From Spirochaetales bacterium (GTDB lineage: Bacteria > Spirochaetota > Spirochaetia > DSM-2461): DNA of 64,000 nt. The translations under genes were made by a program, and so were the position numbers. The notes beneath the pieces are model-generated. The model did not search any database. It was given only the letters and a program-made list of their open reading frames with translations, and was not told the origin of the DNA. How positions within the stretch are numbered: the first letter of the stretch is position 1; each line of letters opens with the position of its first letter. Location: assembly GCA_022360655.1 (NCBI GenBank), contig JAKSCK010000039.1, forward strand, positions 1 through 64,000, given 5' to 3'. Below, piece by piece: positions 44,091 to 53,459 of this stretch.

Positions 44091-46157
44091 ATGCCCTATG
44101 CTGGACAAACATTCTGGGATTTTTTCCTCCCGTCTCTTGTTGTGGGTCTCAGTTTGTTTTCTGCCCTTGGCTTCTTTGCACTGGGGAGACGTTTTCAGCA
44201 AAGCTACTTTGCAGCCCTTGCTGTTGTTTCCTTCACCATACTGGCGCATTCTGCTTGCGAAGCCATTATGATGCATCAGCAACTCTTAGGTCTGAGTTCC
44301 CAAGGGGCACATTTCTTAGAGCATCTTCAGCTCATCACCTTTTTTCCGCTCCTATGGGTGATTCCACATTTTGCATTGAGCCTTCAGCCACTTGAAGAAA
44401 AAGTCCGATATTTTCTTGTCCAGATTCGCCGAGGATCAGGGGTTCTTGTGATTCTCTTCATTCTGTTGAATGTTCTTTGGCCTGAGAGTCTTTTGAAGCA
44501 TCAAAACCTTGGATTTCGGGGACAAAGAACCCTTTTGCTTGAGATCTTTGGCATCCTTGTTGTCCTTGAGGTGATAGGACTTTTTTCGTTGTACCCTATT
44601 TTTCGGCGAAACGCCGAATTATCCCAGCGTCTCTTAGCTTCCTTTATTCCCTGGATGGTGGCCATTTTTCCCTTTGCTGCCATGGAACTCTTTATTGATT
44701 TTGTTTCAATAGAGTCACTTCCCTCCAGCATCTCCAGCTTTCCCTATTTCACGGCTGCATTCCTGCTCTTTGCGATTGGCATGCTCATGTCTGCACTCCG
44801 CTATGTTCTCATCAAAGCGGGAATGGAAGAAGAAGCTCGTTCTGATGCCGCTGCGAGCCAAATGGCCCTCAATCGAGAAATTCTTTTTGATTCACTCACC
44901 AATCTTCCCAACCGGCGTCATTTTCGGGAAACACTTTCCCGGCTTGTAGACCGACCCGTTGAAGACCTCCCTGGTCGCACAGCCCTCATTCTTTTAAACC
45001 TCGACGACTTCAGTTCCTACAATGATACCTTTGGTCATCTGGCTGGAGATGATTTACTCCGCGATGCAGCTCGACGCCTCAAAGAAGTGCTCCGGGAGGA
45101 AGATGAACTGTTTCGGGTAGGCGGAGATGAGTTTGCTGTGATTCTTCATGATATTGATAACTCAAATGAATCCTCTCTGGTCACCTCCCGGCTCATTGAG
45201 GTGTTTGCCAGTCCTGTCACCTGGACCAATGGAACCCCTCTGTTCATCAGTGCCAGCGCTGGCATTGCCGCTTGGCCCTATGATGGCACCAGCTCCAGAG
45301 ATCTCATGCGTCATGCCGACGCGGCTCTTAAACGGGCCAAAAAACATCGCAATTCCTATCGCACCTTTTCTCCTGATATGTCCGTAGAAGCCTCCCATCG
45401 AATCCAAGCCATCCACCTCATCAAAAGTGCATTGATTGAAAATCGATTCCGACTCAATTACCAGCCCGTCACAGATAGACGGGGACAGATGGTGGGTGCA
45501 GAAGCTCTTGTGCGAATTGAAGAGGCTGGGAAACTCATATTTCCCAATTCTTTTATCCCTGTTGCAGAAAGTTCAGGACTCATCATTGCCGTTGGAGAAT
45601 GGGTGATCGAACAGGCTCTCGCCGACCGAAGAGCCCTCTCCCACCTCCCCGAAGACTTTTACTTTTCCATCAATCTTTCGGTGAAACAACTTCGCGACCC
45701 CGAACTTGTAAAACGCGTGAATGATGACATGGTACTCAACAACCTTTCTCCTGAAAGCATTCGCTTTGAGATCACAGAAAGTTCTTTGATGGAAAATTAC
45801 CGGGAGATCCTTCCTGCCATCAGCAGCTTTCGAGATTTAGGCTTTAAACTCAGTCTTGATGATTTTGGCACAGGATACTCCTCTCTTGGGTACCTTCTGG
45901 AACTTCCAGTAGACATTTTGAAACTGGATAAAGCCTTTCTCACAGGTCTCTCCAAAGGACATCAAGGCCAGTCCATTGTGAATGCTCTTTTGATGATGGC
46001 CCGAGGATTGGAAATGGATGTTATCGTAGAAGGCATTGAAGATTCCACACAACGAGATTATTTAGCTGGATATGAAGGTGTTTATCAACAAGGCTTTCTT
46101 CATGGGAAACCAATGGATCTCAACCACCTCTCTCAACTCATGGCGGTGAAAGCATGA
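44091..46157 (+). CDS. Membrane GGDEF-EAL c-di-GMP turnover protein
   Basis: A 688-aa protein. About seven hydrophobic helices in residues 1-240 form a membrane sensor. The GGDEF domain keeps GGDEF intact (VGGDEFAVIL) and an RxxD inhibitory site five residues upstream (REEDELFRV). The EAL domain has AEALVRI, SINLSVKQL, ITESS, LDDFGTGYSS, KLDKAF and VEGIE, so both catalytic centres look active. One protein could therefore make and break c-di-GMP under membrane control. The start is uncertain (ATG at 44091 or 44028); 44091 begins the first helix. The next gene overlaps it by four bases. Confidence 0.92.
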   Translation: MPYAGQTFWDFFLPSLVVGLSLFSALGFFALGRRFQQSYFAALAVVSFTILAHSACEAIMMHQQLLGLSSQGAHFLEHLQLITFFPLLWVIPHFALSLQPLEEKVRYFLVQIRRGSGVLVILFILLNVLWPESLLKHQNLGFRGQRTLLLEIFGILVVLEVIGLFSLYPIFRRNAELSQRLLASFIPWMVAIFPFAAMELFIDFVSIESLPSSISSFPYFTAAFLLFAIGMLMSALRYVLIKAGMEEEARSDAAASQMALNREILFDSLTNLPNRRHFRETLSRLVDRPVEDLPGRTALILLNLDDFSSYNDTFGHLAGDDLLRDAARRLKEVLREEDELFRVGGDEFAVILHDIDNSNESSLVTSRLIEVFASPVTWTNGTPLFISASAGIAAWPYDGTSSRDLMRHADAALKRAKKHRNSYRTFSPDMSVEASHRIQAIHLIKSALIENRFRLNYQPVTDRRGQMVGAEALVRIEEAGKLIFPNSFIPVAESSGLIIAVGEWVIEQALADRRALSHLPEDFYFSINLSVKQLRDPELVKRVNDDMVLNNLSPESIRFEITESSLMENYREILPAISSFRDLGFKLSLDDFGTGYSSLGYLLELPVDILKLDKAFLTGLSKGHQGQSIVNALLMMARGLEMDVIVEGIEDSTQRDYLAGYEGVYQQGFLHGKPMDLNHLSQLMAVKA

Positions 46158-46783
46158 TTGAATACATCATTCCAGGGAACATTGATGACAGAGTCCTTAA
46201 GCGAGCCGCCTTGATTTTAGAAGACGGCGGTCTTGTGGCTCATCCCACCGACACCACCTGGCATGTGAGCTGTTCCTCATCCTCTCTCAAAGGAATTGCC
46301 CGCTTGGCACATCTTCGTGGAGGCAATCAGGGCTTACTCACCTTAATGACAGCGGATATTTCCCAAGCCTCCGCCTTTGCGGAAATAGGAACGCCTCAAT
46401 ACAAGGTGATGCGTCGTCTCACACCTGGCCCCTATGTGTTCATCTTAGAAGCAACACGAACCCTCAGAAAACGCTGCGGAATGAAACGCCGAGAAGTGGG
46501 TGTTCGCATCACCGAACATCCTGTGGCCACCGCTCTTGCCAATACACTTGGGGTACCTCTCTTCACCACCACCGCGGCTCGTACCATGGACGATGAAAGC
46601 TGGTGGGATCCGGTCTTTGCTGAAGAAAACCTATTTTCCATGGGGTGGGAAATTGAGGACATTCCTGGCGTTGATTTAGTACTGGATGGGGGGGACGATC
46701 TTACCAAAGTTCTCACAACGGTTCTTGATCTCACACATGATGAAATGCACATCATTCGAGAAGGCGCTGGAGTGCTCACCTAG
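46154..46783 (+). CDS. YciO/Sua5/YrdC family protein
   Basis: A 209-aa protein of the YrdC fold. HPTDTTWHVSCSSSSLKGIARLAHLRGG matches the YciO subgroup more than TsaC, because the K-x-R of threonylcarbamoyl-AMP synthase is replaced. RRLTPGPYVFILEATRTLRKR and GVRITEHPVATALANTLG follow. YciO enzymes have weak or no threonylcarbamoylation activity, so a role in tRNA t6A is not assured. It overlaps the GGDEF/EAL gene by four bases and shares its transcript. A 208-base gap with no gene follows before the RRM gene; I see no defensible promoter in it. Confidence 0.85.
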   Translation: MIEYIIPGNIDDRVLKRAALILEDGGLVAHPTDTTWHVSCSSSSLKGIARLAHLRGGNQGLLTLMTADISQASAFAEIGTPQYKVMRRLTPGPYVFILEATRTLRKRCGMKRREVGVRITEHPVATALANTLGVPLFTTTAARTMDDESWWDPVFAEENLFSMGWEIEDIPGVDLVLDGGDDLTKVLTTVLDLTHDEMHIIREGAGVLT

Positions 46784-46991
46784 TCCAGCTCCCAAGAATT
46801 TCTTATTCCAGCCTTTTTCTCCCCTTAAATCCCAGAACTTTCCGCTTTTTTCTCTGAATAGAGCCAATTTCCCCTATGACTCACCAGATGTTGGGTTATG
46901 ATAAACCATCAAGGGTTGACGGATGTCTGCGTTTGAAACACAACATCCCGATGCCCCGCAAACCATCGCGCCACTGGCAAAGGAAGAATGA

Positions 46992-47267
46992 ATGGCTAAG
47001 AAGATTTACGTGGGGAACCTGAGCTTCCGAACCGAAGAAGATGCACTGAGCGCTCATTTCGCCCAGTACGGCGAGGTTCTCTCCGCAAGAATCATCACGG
47101 ACCGGGAATCCGGTCGCTCTCGGGGTTTCGCTTTCGTGGAAATGGCTGATGACGGTCAGGCAAGTGAGGCCATTGAAGCCCTCAACAATCAAGAATTCGA
47201 AGGACGAAATTTGAACATCAGTGAGGCCCGCCCTCGCCGAGATGACCATTACCGACGGGATTACTAA
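46992..47267 (+). CDS. RNA-recognition-motif protein, 91 aa
   Basis: A single RRM domain with RNP-2 KIYVGNLSF near the start and RNP-1 RGFAFVEM in the middle, followed by a short basic tail (RPRRDDHYRRDY). It binds single-stranded RNA. Small RRM proteins of this sort occur in cyanobacteria and some other bacteria including spirochaetes, and are often cold induced. AAGGA lies seven bases before the ATG. A terminator follows at 47331. Confidence 0.93.
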   Translation: MAKKIYVGNLSFRTEEDALSAHFAQYGEVLSARIITDRESGRSRGFAFVEMADDGQASEAIEALNNQEFEGRNLNISEARPRRDDHYRRDY

Positions 47268-47330
47268 TCCCTTTTCCTTCTTCTTGAGGAATCCATCAAC
47301 ATTCCATGCAGAAGAGGGAGTCTCTAGATC

Positions 47331-47359
47331 GACCCCGCCTTTCGGCGGGGTCTTTTTTT
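47331..47359 (+). terminator. Terminator after the RRM gene
   Basis: GACCCCGCC and GGCGGGGTC pair over TTTC and are followed by seven T. It lies between two convergent genes; for the V-ATPase transcript the A-rich side is not followed by U on the minus strand, so it serves mainly the plus strand. Confidence 0.92.
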
Positions 47360-47402
47360 ATTACCAAGACTTCAGATGAAACCTGTTCAGGGTTCTCCAG
47401 AA

Positions 47403-47852
47403 CTACATGAGATTTCGCATCAAAATGGCCACAACCAGAGCCAGAATGGCATAGAATTCTGGGAAGGCTGCCAAAATCAGGGTGTTGCCAAAAACATCAT
47501 GGCCACTGCCCAGGGCTGAGATTCCAGCAGCACAGACTTTCCCCTGTTGAATGGCAGAAAACAGTGCAGCTAAGCCTAAAGCAATCCCAGCTCCAAAAAT
47601 CAAAGCTCCTTGGAACACAGACATTTCAGGAGAAACATAGCTGGAAAAAAGAAAGAACCCCACAAATCCATAGAGTCCTTGAGTGGCCGGAAGAGCGGAT
47701 AGAACCAAGGAGGAGCCAAAAGATTCTGGCTTCTTCTTCACAGCACCCACGGCACTGGTTCCTCCAATCACAAGGCCAATGGCTGATCCGGTTCCTGAAA
47801 GACCTACCATAAGGCCCATACCAATGGCGGCGAGAATGAATGCGATGGTCAT
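47403..47852 (-). CDS. V-type ATPase proteolipid subunit K
   Basis: A 149-aa protein of four transmembrane helices, a fused pair of c-subunit hairpins. Positions L54, T57, Q58 (LPATQG), Q103 (IQQG) and E132 (FPEFY) correspond, each shifted by seven, to the Na+ ligands L61, T64, Q65, Q110 and E139 of Enterococcus hirae NtpK. This predicts a sodium-binding rotor ring. It is the last gene of the operon; its start overlaps subunit I by four bases. Confidence 0.95.
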   Translation of the reverse strand: MTIAFILAAIGMGLMVGLSGTGSAIGLVIGGTSAVGAVKKKPESFGSSLVLSALPATQGLYGFVGFFLFSSYVSPEMSVFQGALIFGAGIALGLAALFSAIQQGKVCAAGISALGSGHDVFGNTLILAAFPEFYAILALVVAILMRNLM

Positions 47853-49708
47853 GATGCGTTACCTCCGAAGGGTGCATAAGGTTGGCCTCCGCCGACAAAC
47901 CCCACAGATTTATAAAATTCCACAAAGGTGAGGCGGAGGGGATGAACAAAGGCCCCAAGGGCCGCAAGAATAAAGTTGATGCCATGGCCAAGAACAAGCA
48001 CAACCAAGGCGGCAATCCAAGAAAAGACACCTGGATTTTCACCTCGAATCATCATGGCAATCAGATTGATGGCTCCGCCCAATAATCCTCCTGCAAGAGA
48101 AAGGGCAAAGATTCGAATATAGGAAAGAATGTCTCCTGGGAGTCCTGTGGCAAGACCATACATTTCCCAAAGTCCTAATAAAGGACGCTTCCATAGGGCC
48201 ATGGCCGGATGATTGAAAAAGAGGATGAGCACCACCCCAACAAAGGCCACTATGAGACCTATTTTGATGGGTTCTCCCAATAGAGCGAACCAAAAACCAA
48301 GAGGGATGGGCCCCACCGTCATCGCCGAGCCTTGGAATCCAACTCCGGCCATCACAGCTCCAAGAAGGACGAGAAGCGTGCCAAAGGGTTGAAGCGCTTC
48401 CACCATCCCTCCCCGTCGCCAAGCATTCGCCATCTGAAGAGAAAACCCCAGGATCAATTGAAGAACACCTAAGAGGAGAGCAAAAGCCATGGTGGCATTT
48501 AAGTCTGTGAAAACCACCATCCGTTGAATCCCCTGGGGGAGTGGCAATCCATTGATTTTTACACCAAATCCCGTATTAAACAGGAATCCTCCCAACATTG
48601 TGGTGATCCCTAGTATGGCCAAAAGTGTGGCAAGAGGCCGAAAATCCTTCCCCTTCAAAGCCAGCATGGCCACCAAGGCCCCCATGGTCACCACCATTCC
48701 ATAGCCCACATCAGCAAGGCATAACCCAAAGAACAGGGCAAAGAACGGGGCAAAAAATGGTGTTGGATCCAATTCCAGATACTGTGGCAGGCCAAAAATC
48801 CGGGTGATGGGTTCAAACAGTTTGGCAAAAGCACCATTTCGAAGCCGTACCGGAACAGCCTCTCCCTGTTCTGGTGTGGAAAACTCGGCCACCACATCTC
48901 GATGAGCCATGGCCGTTTCCAACGAGTAAAGAGCCGATTCCGGAACAAAACCCTGCAAATGCACAAGGGCACCATCCGCTTCTTCACCAAGAGCCATAAA
49001 GGCCAATCGCCTCTCCTTTCGTTGTTCTAACTCACCCAGTTCCGCTTCAAGAAGTGCATTTTGGGTTGCGAATGCCGCAATACGGCCAAGAAGCGACTCG
49101 TGAAAACGTTTGACTTTATCAAGCTCATCTTGCAGAGCTCTGATGGACTTGGTAGGAAGAGGCTCCTCTGGGAACAAAGGATGTTCCACCTCATCACGCA
49201 GGCGGAATTCAACAAAAAGAATGTTATTTTTGTCCTGACGAATCACTTCAATGGTGCGCTGAGAAAAATCCGCTGATGCAAACGCCTTCGAAGAAAGTCG
49301 ATGACGACTCATGACCAAACCGGCCTGCTCAAGCCAATCTTCCTCTTCCAAAGCCCTCTCCCCCCAAGGCTGCAGAAGGTCCAAATCCCGAGAAAGTGCA
49401 TCTTGTTGAGAAAGACATTGGATTTCTTCCTCAAAGGCCTGATGGGCCTCTGCCACCAAAGCTTCCACTCCCGAAGGCGCGGTGATGCCAGGAGGGATGG
49501 CCACCCCCTGTGACTGACGTTTGTTCAATTCTTGGGAGATTTTTCTCAGTTCATGAATGCGGTCCTCCAGAAGGGACACATCAGCATCAATCATTTGTCC
49601 TTCTTGGGAGATGATGTGGAGAACCCCCAAAGACTCTAGGGAATGCACCAGCGATTCGCCATCAGCCGCAGGGGCAAGAAGGTGCACTTTTTTCATGGTT
49701 TCAATCAT
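47849..49708 (-). CDS. V-type ATPase subunit I
   Basis: A 619-aa stator-membrane subunit. The first 300 residues are coiled-coil rich cytoplasmic arms (MKKVHLLAPAADGESLVHSLESLGV). Seven or eight transmembrane helices follow; the ion-path region has PFFALFFGLCLADVGYGM and ILSYIRIFALSLAGGLLGGAI, the latter with the conserved Arg used by the rotor ring. It couples rotor rotation to ion movement. Start ATG at 49708 overlaps the D gene end by eight bases, with a G-rich site before it. Confidence 0.95.
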   Translation of the reverse strand: MIETMKKVHLLAPAADGESLVHSLESLGVLHIISQEGQMIDADVSLLEDRIHELRKISQELNKRQSQGVAIPPGITAPSGVEALVAEAHQAFEEEIQCLSQQDALSRDLDLLQPWGERALEEEDWLEQAGLVMSRHRLSSKAFASADFSQRTIEVIRQDKNNILFVEFRLRDEVEHPLFPEEPLPTKSIRALQDELDKVKRFHESLLGRIAAFATQNALLEAELGELEQRKERRLAFMALGEEADGALVHLQGFVPESALYSLETAMAHRDVVAEFSTPEQGEAVPVRLRNGAFAKLFEPITRIFGLPQYLELDPTPFFAPFFALFFGLCLADVGYGMVVTMGALVAMLALKGKDFRPLATLLAILGITTMLGGFLFNTGFGVKINGLPLPQGIQRMVVFTDLNATMAFALLLGVLQLILGFSLQMANAWRRGGMVEALQPFGTLLVLLGAVMAGVGFQGSAMTVGPIPLGFWFALLGEPIKIGLIVAFVGVVLILFFNHPAMALWKRPLLGLWEMYGLATGLPGDILSYIRIFALSLAGGLLGGAINLIAMMIRGENPGVFSWIAALVVLVLGHGINFILAALGAFVHPLRLTFVEFYKSVGFVGGGQPYAPFGGNAS

Positions 49709-50315
49709 GCATACCCCCCGGAAGCTCTAATTGGGTTTTCCGACTTTTGGTAATTTTCTGAGCGGCTTTTTCAAGATTTTCCACATCTTCGAGATAGCGT
49801 TTGATTTTCAACACCGCCTCAGAGAATTCAGGAATTTGCACCTTCTCATACAAATTCACTTTTTGGGTGGTTTTCTTCCGAGCATGTTCCAGAAGAGCAA
49901 TACGCCGATTCACCACATCAATTTCTGCCAGGGCCCTGGCCAATTCACGGACAATATGTTCTCCCCATCCAAACCATATGGGATGAAGAACTGGAGCCTC
50001 TTGGTTTGAAACAATGGTCACTGCATCTAAAGTTGGAACGGTAATCCCAGCCACATTGACCTGGCCAAATTCCACATTCTTCGCATGCAAAACCTGCTCT
50101 GGGAATTCTGCAAAGAGGCGTTCATTCTCTCCCAAGTTCGCTCTGAGTTGTTCCAATCGTTTTTGAAGAGATGAGCGCTGCTGCTTCTCTTTCTTGATGG
50201 TGAGCCGGAGATAGGCCTCTTTACTTTTCAGAGTAGGCAGAGCCACAGCGCGAATCTTCAGCTCTTTCTGCAGAGCCTGCATGGAAACTTTATTGTACTG
50301 AAATTTCACTGCCAT
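49701..50315 (-). CDS. V-type ATPase subunit D
   Basis: A 204-aa central-stalk subunit, mostly two long helices: QYNKVSMQALQKELKIRAVALPTLKSKEAYLR at the N terminus and EIDVVNRRIALLEHARKKTTQKVNLYEKV near the C terminus. It turns inside the A3B3 head. The usual partner F (NtpG) is not seen in this operon. It follows B after 49 bases. Confidence 0.92.
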   Translation of the reverse strand: MAVKFQYNKVSMQALQKELKIRAVALPTLKSKEAYLRLTIKKEKQQRSSLQKRLEQLRANLGENERLFAEFPEQVLHAKNVEFGQVNVAGITVPTLDAVTIVSNQEAPVLHPIWFGWGEHIVRELARALAEIDVVNRRIALLEHARKKTTQKVNLYEKVQIPEFSEAVLKIKRYLEDVENLEKAAQKITKSRKTQLELPGGMHD

Positions 50316-50364
50316 AGGCGCCCCTGGTCACGGAGAACGGCCTGAGTCAAGGAGGGCAACCAAG

Positions 50365-51693
50365 TCATGCATTGCCACCTTTCCAATACACATCAGAAAT
50401 CGCTTTTTTGATGCTGAGTTCTTCGAGAGAAAAGTGCTGTTCAAAAAGTCGCCATACCGCATCCAGCATGGCATCGGTTCCTAAATCCACATCAATGGCT
50501 AACAGTTGATCCGAATATTCCTTCGCAAAGGCCATGCAACGTTCATCATATTCAGTCAGATCAAATCCATTGTCTTTTTTTGTTCGTGCTTCTGCCGCAT
50601 CCGCATAAAGTCGAACAGCGGCATTCATCACCTGACCATGATCTGAACGCGTTTTCTTACCAATCACCTGTTGCTTGAGACGAGAGAGGGAACGGAAGGG
50701 ATCCACAATCACTTTTCCAATATCCGTATCTGTTCGTAGAAAAAGCTGTCCCTCTGTGATGTAACCTGTGTTGTCTGGAATGGCATGGGTGATGTCCCCT
50801 CCAGAAAGGGTGGTGACCGCCACGATGGTGATGGATCCACCCTCAGGAAATTGCACCGCTTTTTCATAGAGTTTTGCCAGATCAGAATACAGCGATCCTG
50901 GCATGGAATCCTTGGAGGGGATTTGATCCATCTTGTTGGAAACAATGGCCAAAGCATCAGCATAAAGGGTCATGTCCGTGAGAAGGACCAGCACCTTTTC
51001 ATTCTTGTCTACAGCAAAATATTCCGCTGCAGCCAAGGCCATATCTGGAACCAAAAGGCGTTCCACGGGAGGATTTTCTGTGGTGTTGATGAAGCTGATG
51101 ATTTTATCCAAGGCTCCCGCATTCTCAAAAAGAGACCGGAAATACAGATAATCATCATTGGATAACCCCATTCCTCCCAGAATGATTTTATCAGCCTCTG
51201 CTTTAAGGGCCACGTTGGCCATCACTTCATTGTAGGGCTGATCAGAGTCGGCAAAGAAGGGGATTTTCTGCCCTGTCACCAAAGTGTTGTTCAGGTCAAT
51301 TCCGGCAATACCGGTGGCAATGAGTTGATTGGGTTGCTGACGGCGAACTGGATTAACCGAAGGGCCACCAATTTCCCGTTCTTCTCCATCCACCTCCGGT
51401 CCCCCATCAAGGGGTCGTCCAAAGGCATCAAAAAAACGTCCAGCCAAATCATCCGAAACACGGAGAACAGGAGGACGTCCAAGAAACGTCACCTGGGCAT
51501 TGGTGGAGATTCCTTCTGTTCCCACAAAAACCTGGAGTGTGACCTGCTCGCCGGCAATCCGAACCACTTGAGCCAAGCGGTCATCCACATAGGCCATTTC
51601 CTCATTGCCAACCCCCTGAGCACGGAGGGTCACTGTAGCCTTAGTAATCTCATCAATGCGTGTATGAATCTTTCGAAATGCACCCGCTTGCAT
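50365..51693 (-). CDS. V-type ATPase subunit B
   Basis: A 442-aa regulatory subunit. DRLAQVVRIAGEQVTLQVFVGTEGI is the N-terminal barrel. In the central domain the P-loop is replaced by non-catalytic residues (GQKIPFFADSDQPYNEV), as expected in B. PGSLYSDLAKLYEKA, VTTLSGGDITHAIPDNTGYITEGQLFL and RSDHGQVMNA follow. It shares the catalytic interface with A. It overlaps A by one base (TAATG). Confidence 0.95.
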   Translation of the reverse strand: MQAGAFRKIHTRIDEITKATVTLRAQGVGNEEMAYVDDRLAQVVRIAGEQVTLQVFVGTEGISTNAQVTFLGRPPVLRVSDDLAGRFFDAFGRPLDGGPEVDGEEREIGGPSVNPVRRQQPNQLIATGIAGIDLNNTLVTGQKIPFFADSDQPYNEVMANVALKAEADKIILGGMGLSNDDYLYFRSLFENAGALDKIISFINTTENPPVERLLVPDMALAAAEYFAVDKNEKVLVLLTDMTLYADALAIVSNKMDQIPSKDSMPGSLYSDLAKLYEKAVQFPEGGSITIVAVTTLSGGDITHAIPDNTGYITEGQLFLRTDTDIGKVIVDPFRSLSRLKQQVIGKKTRSDHGQVMNAAVRLYADAAEARTKKDNGFDLTEYDERCMAFAKEYSDQLLAIDVDLGTDAMLDAVWRLFEQHFSLEELSIKKAISDVYWKGGNA

Positions 51694-53459
51694 TAGGCCA
51701 CCTCTCCTCTCTTCTGGGTTTCTGCCAGAATGCTATTCAATTCTTTTTCAAATCCAGCAAATTCGGAGGATCCAAAAGCCGAGAAATTCATTTGCTTAAG
51801 AGCATTGATCATGCGCTTAAAATACGGAGCAACCTCTTCAAAGTTCTCAAAGAAATAATCCTGGTCACAAATGCTTTTCACCGTTTTTAAACCAAATTCC
51901 TGGCGATCCACCGAGGCAAATCGATCCACAGCATCAAAGGCATCTTGCTGAATCAGTGCAAAGTCAATCACCTCGCTTTTCCAGAAATCCACATGGTAAT
52001 CCACTGGAACTCCATCATCTCCCAGGATGGAAATTTGATCTTGGGCTTCTTTTCCTCGGAGCAAACGATTTTTCAGAGACAGAACATCATCCACCCAAGC
52101 AGGACCTGAACGCTGAGTCAGGTAGGCGCGAATCTCTGGACTATCCAAATACTTGGAGTAACTTTCTTGAGGATCAATGGCTGGGTACCGCTTAGAATCG
52201 GCCCGTTTTTGGGAAAGGGCATAGAAGCACTGTGCAGCCTTTTTGGTGGACTCTGTCACAGGTTCTTTGAGGTTACCTCCCGCAGGGGAAACGGTGCCCA
52301 AAAATGTGACGGAACCTTGTTCTCCATTGTTGAGAATCACGGAGCCCGCCCGGGCATAAAAATTGGCAATGATGGCAGAAAGATCCATAGGAAAGGCATC
52401 AGGACCAGGAAGTTCCTCCATTCGGTTGGACATTTCTCTCAGGGCCTGAGCCCATCGGGAGGTGGAGTCAGCTAAAAGAAGAACACTCAAGCCCATTTGC
52501 CGATAATACTCCCCTATGGTCATGGCGGTATAAACTGATGCCTCACGGGCGGCCACAGGCATGTTGGATGTATTGCAAATGATGGTGGTTCGCTCATAGA
52601 GCTTCCGTCCGGTTCGAGGATCTTCTAATTCAGGAAACTCGGTGAAGATTTCCACCACCTCATTGGCTCGTTCACCACAGGCTGCCACAATGATGATATC
52701 GGCTGAGGCATTTTTACTGACAGTGTGCTGCACCACCGTTTTTCCACATCCAAAGGGGCCTGGAATGAACCCTGTTCCCCCTTCGGCCAACGGATTGAAG
52801 GTATCAATGATGCGGTACCCGGTTTCCATAAGTCGATTGGGACGGGGCTTTTCTGAATAGCAGCGTATGGGAACTTTCACCGGCCATTTTTGTGTCATGG
52901 TGAATTCTTTTTTCTCACCAGCATCATTCACAGCCACGGCCATGGTGTCATGAATGGTATACGAACCAACGGATGCAATGGACTCAATGGTCCATTGGCC
53001 CTTGAGAGCAAAGGGAACCATGATTTTATGGTTCACCCAATTTTCTTTCACCTCTCCGAGCCAATCCCCGGCTTCCACGCTGGCTCCTGATTCAACAAGG
53101 GGAGTAAACTCATAGTGTTTGTTCTCATCCAAGGGTGAAGTGTACTCACCTCGTTGAAGAAAGAGCCCCTCTTTTTTATCAAGGTCATTTTGCAGCCCAT
53201 CATAGTTCTTCGAAAGGAGCCCTGGCCCTAGTTCAACTTCCAGCATTCCACCGGCAAAATGAACTGGAAGGCCCGTTCGCACCCCCCGTGTGCTTTCAAA
53301 ACACTGAATGGATGCGACTCTTCCATTGATGCGAATCACCTCAGACATCAATCTCTGTCCATCCAAAATCACATAAGCAATTTCATTCTGACTGACAGGA
53401 CCATCCACTTCTACTGTGATGAGATTGGCTGTCACTCCTGTAACTTTGCCTTGAGTCAT
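51693..53459 (-). CDS. V-type ATPase catalytic subunit A
   Basis: A 588-aa subunit with Walker A GPFGCGKTVVQHTV (Cys instead of the usual Ser), the bulge domain of V-type A subunits at about 115-190, ACGERANEVVEIFTEFPEL (catalytic Glu), and SVLLLADSTSRWAQALREMS. It hydrolyses or makes ATP in the head. Start ATG at 53459 overlaps the DUF2764-like gene as ATGA. Confidence 0.96.
   Translation of the reverse strand: MTQGKVTGVTANLITVEVDGPVSQNEIAYVILDGQRLMSEVIRINGRVASIQCFESTRGVRTGLPVHFAGGMLEVELGPGLLSKNYDGLQNDLDKKEGLFLQRGEYTSPLDENKHYEFTPLVESGASVEAGDWLGEVKENWVNHKIMVPFALKGQWTIESIASVGSYTIHDTMAVAVNDAGEKKEFTMTQKWPVKVPIRCYSEKPRPNRLMETGYRIIDTFNPLAEGGTGFIPGPFGCGKTVVQHTVSKNASADIIIVAACGERANEVVEIFTEFPELEDPRTGRKLYERTTIICNTSNMPVAAREASVYTAMTIGEYYRQMGLSVLLLADSTSRWAQALREMSNRMEELPGPDAFPMDLSAIIANFYARAGSVILNNGEQGSVTFLGTVSPAGGNLKEPVTESTKKAAQCFYALSQKRADSKRYPAIDPQESYSKYLDSPEIRAYLTQRSGPAWVDDVLSLKNRLLRGKEAQDQISILGDDGVPVDYHVDFWKSEVIDFALIQQDAFDAVDRFASVDRQEFGLKTVKSICDQDYFFENFEEVAPYFKRMINALKQMNFSAFGSSEFAGFEKELNSILAETQKRGEVA

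Noticed and set aside
46784-46991. Possible cold-shock-type leader or promoter before the RRM gene
   Set aside because: TATGAT and TTGACG are present but not at a consistent spacing, and the GATGTTG/CAACATC repeat is short.
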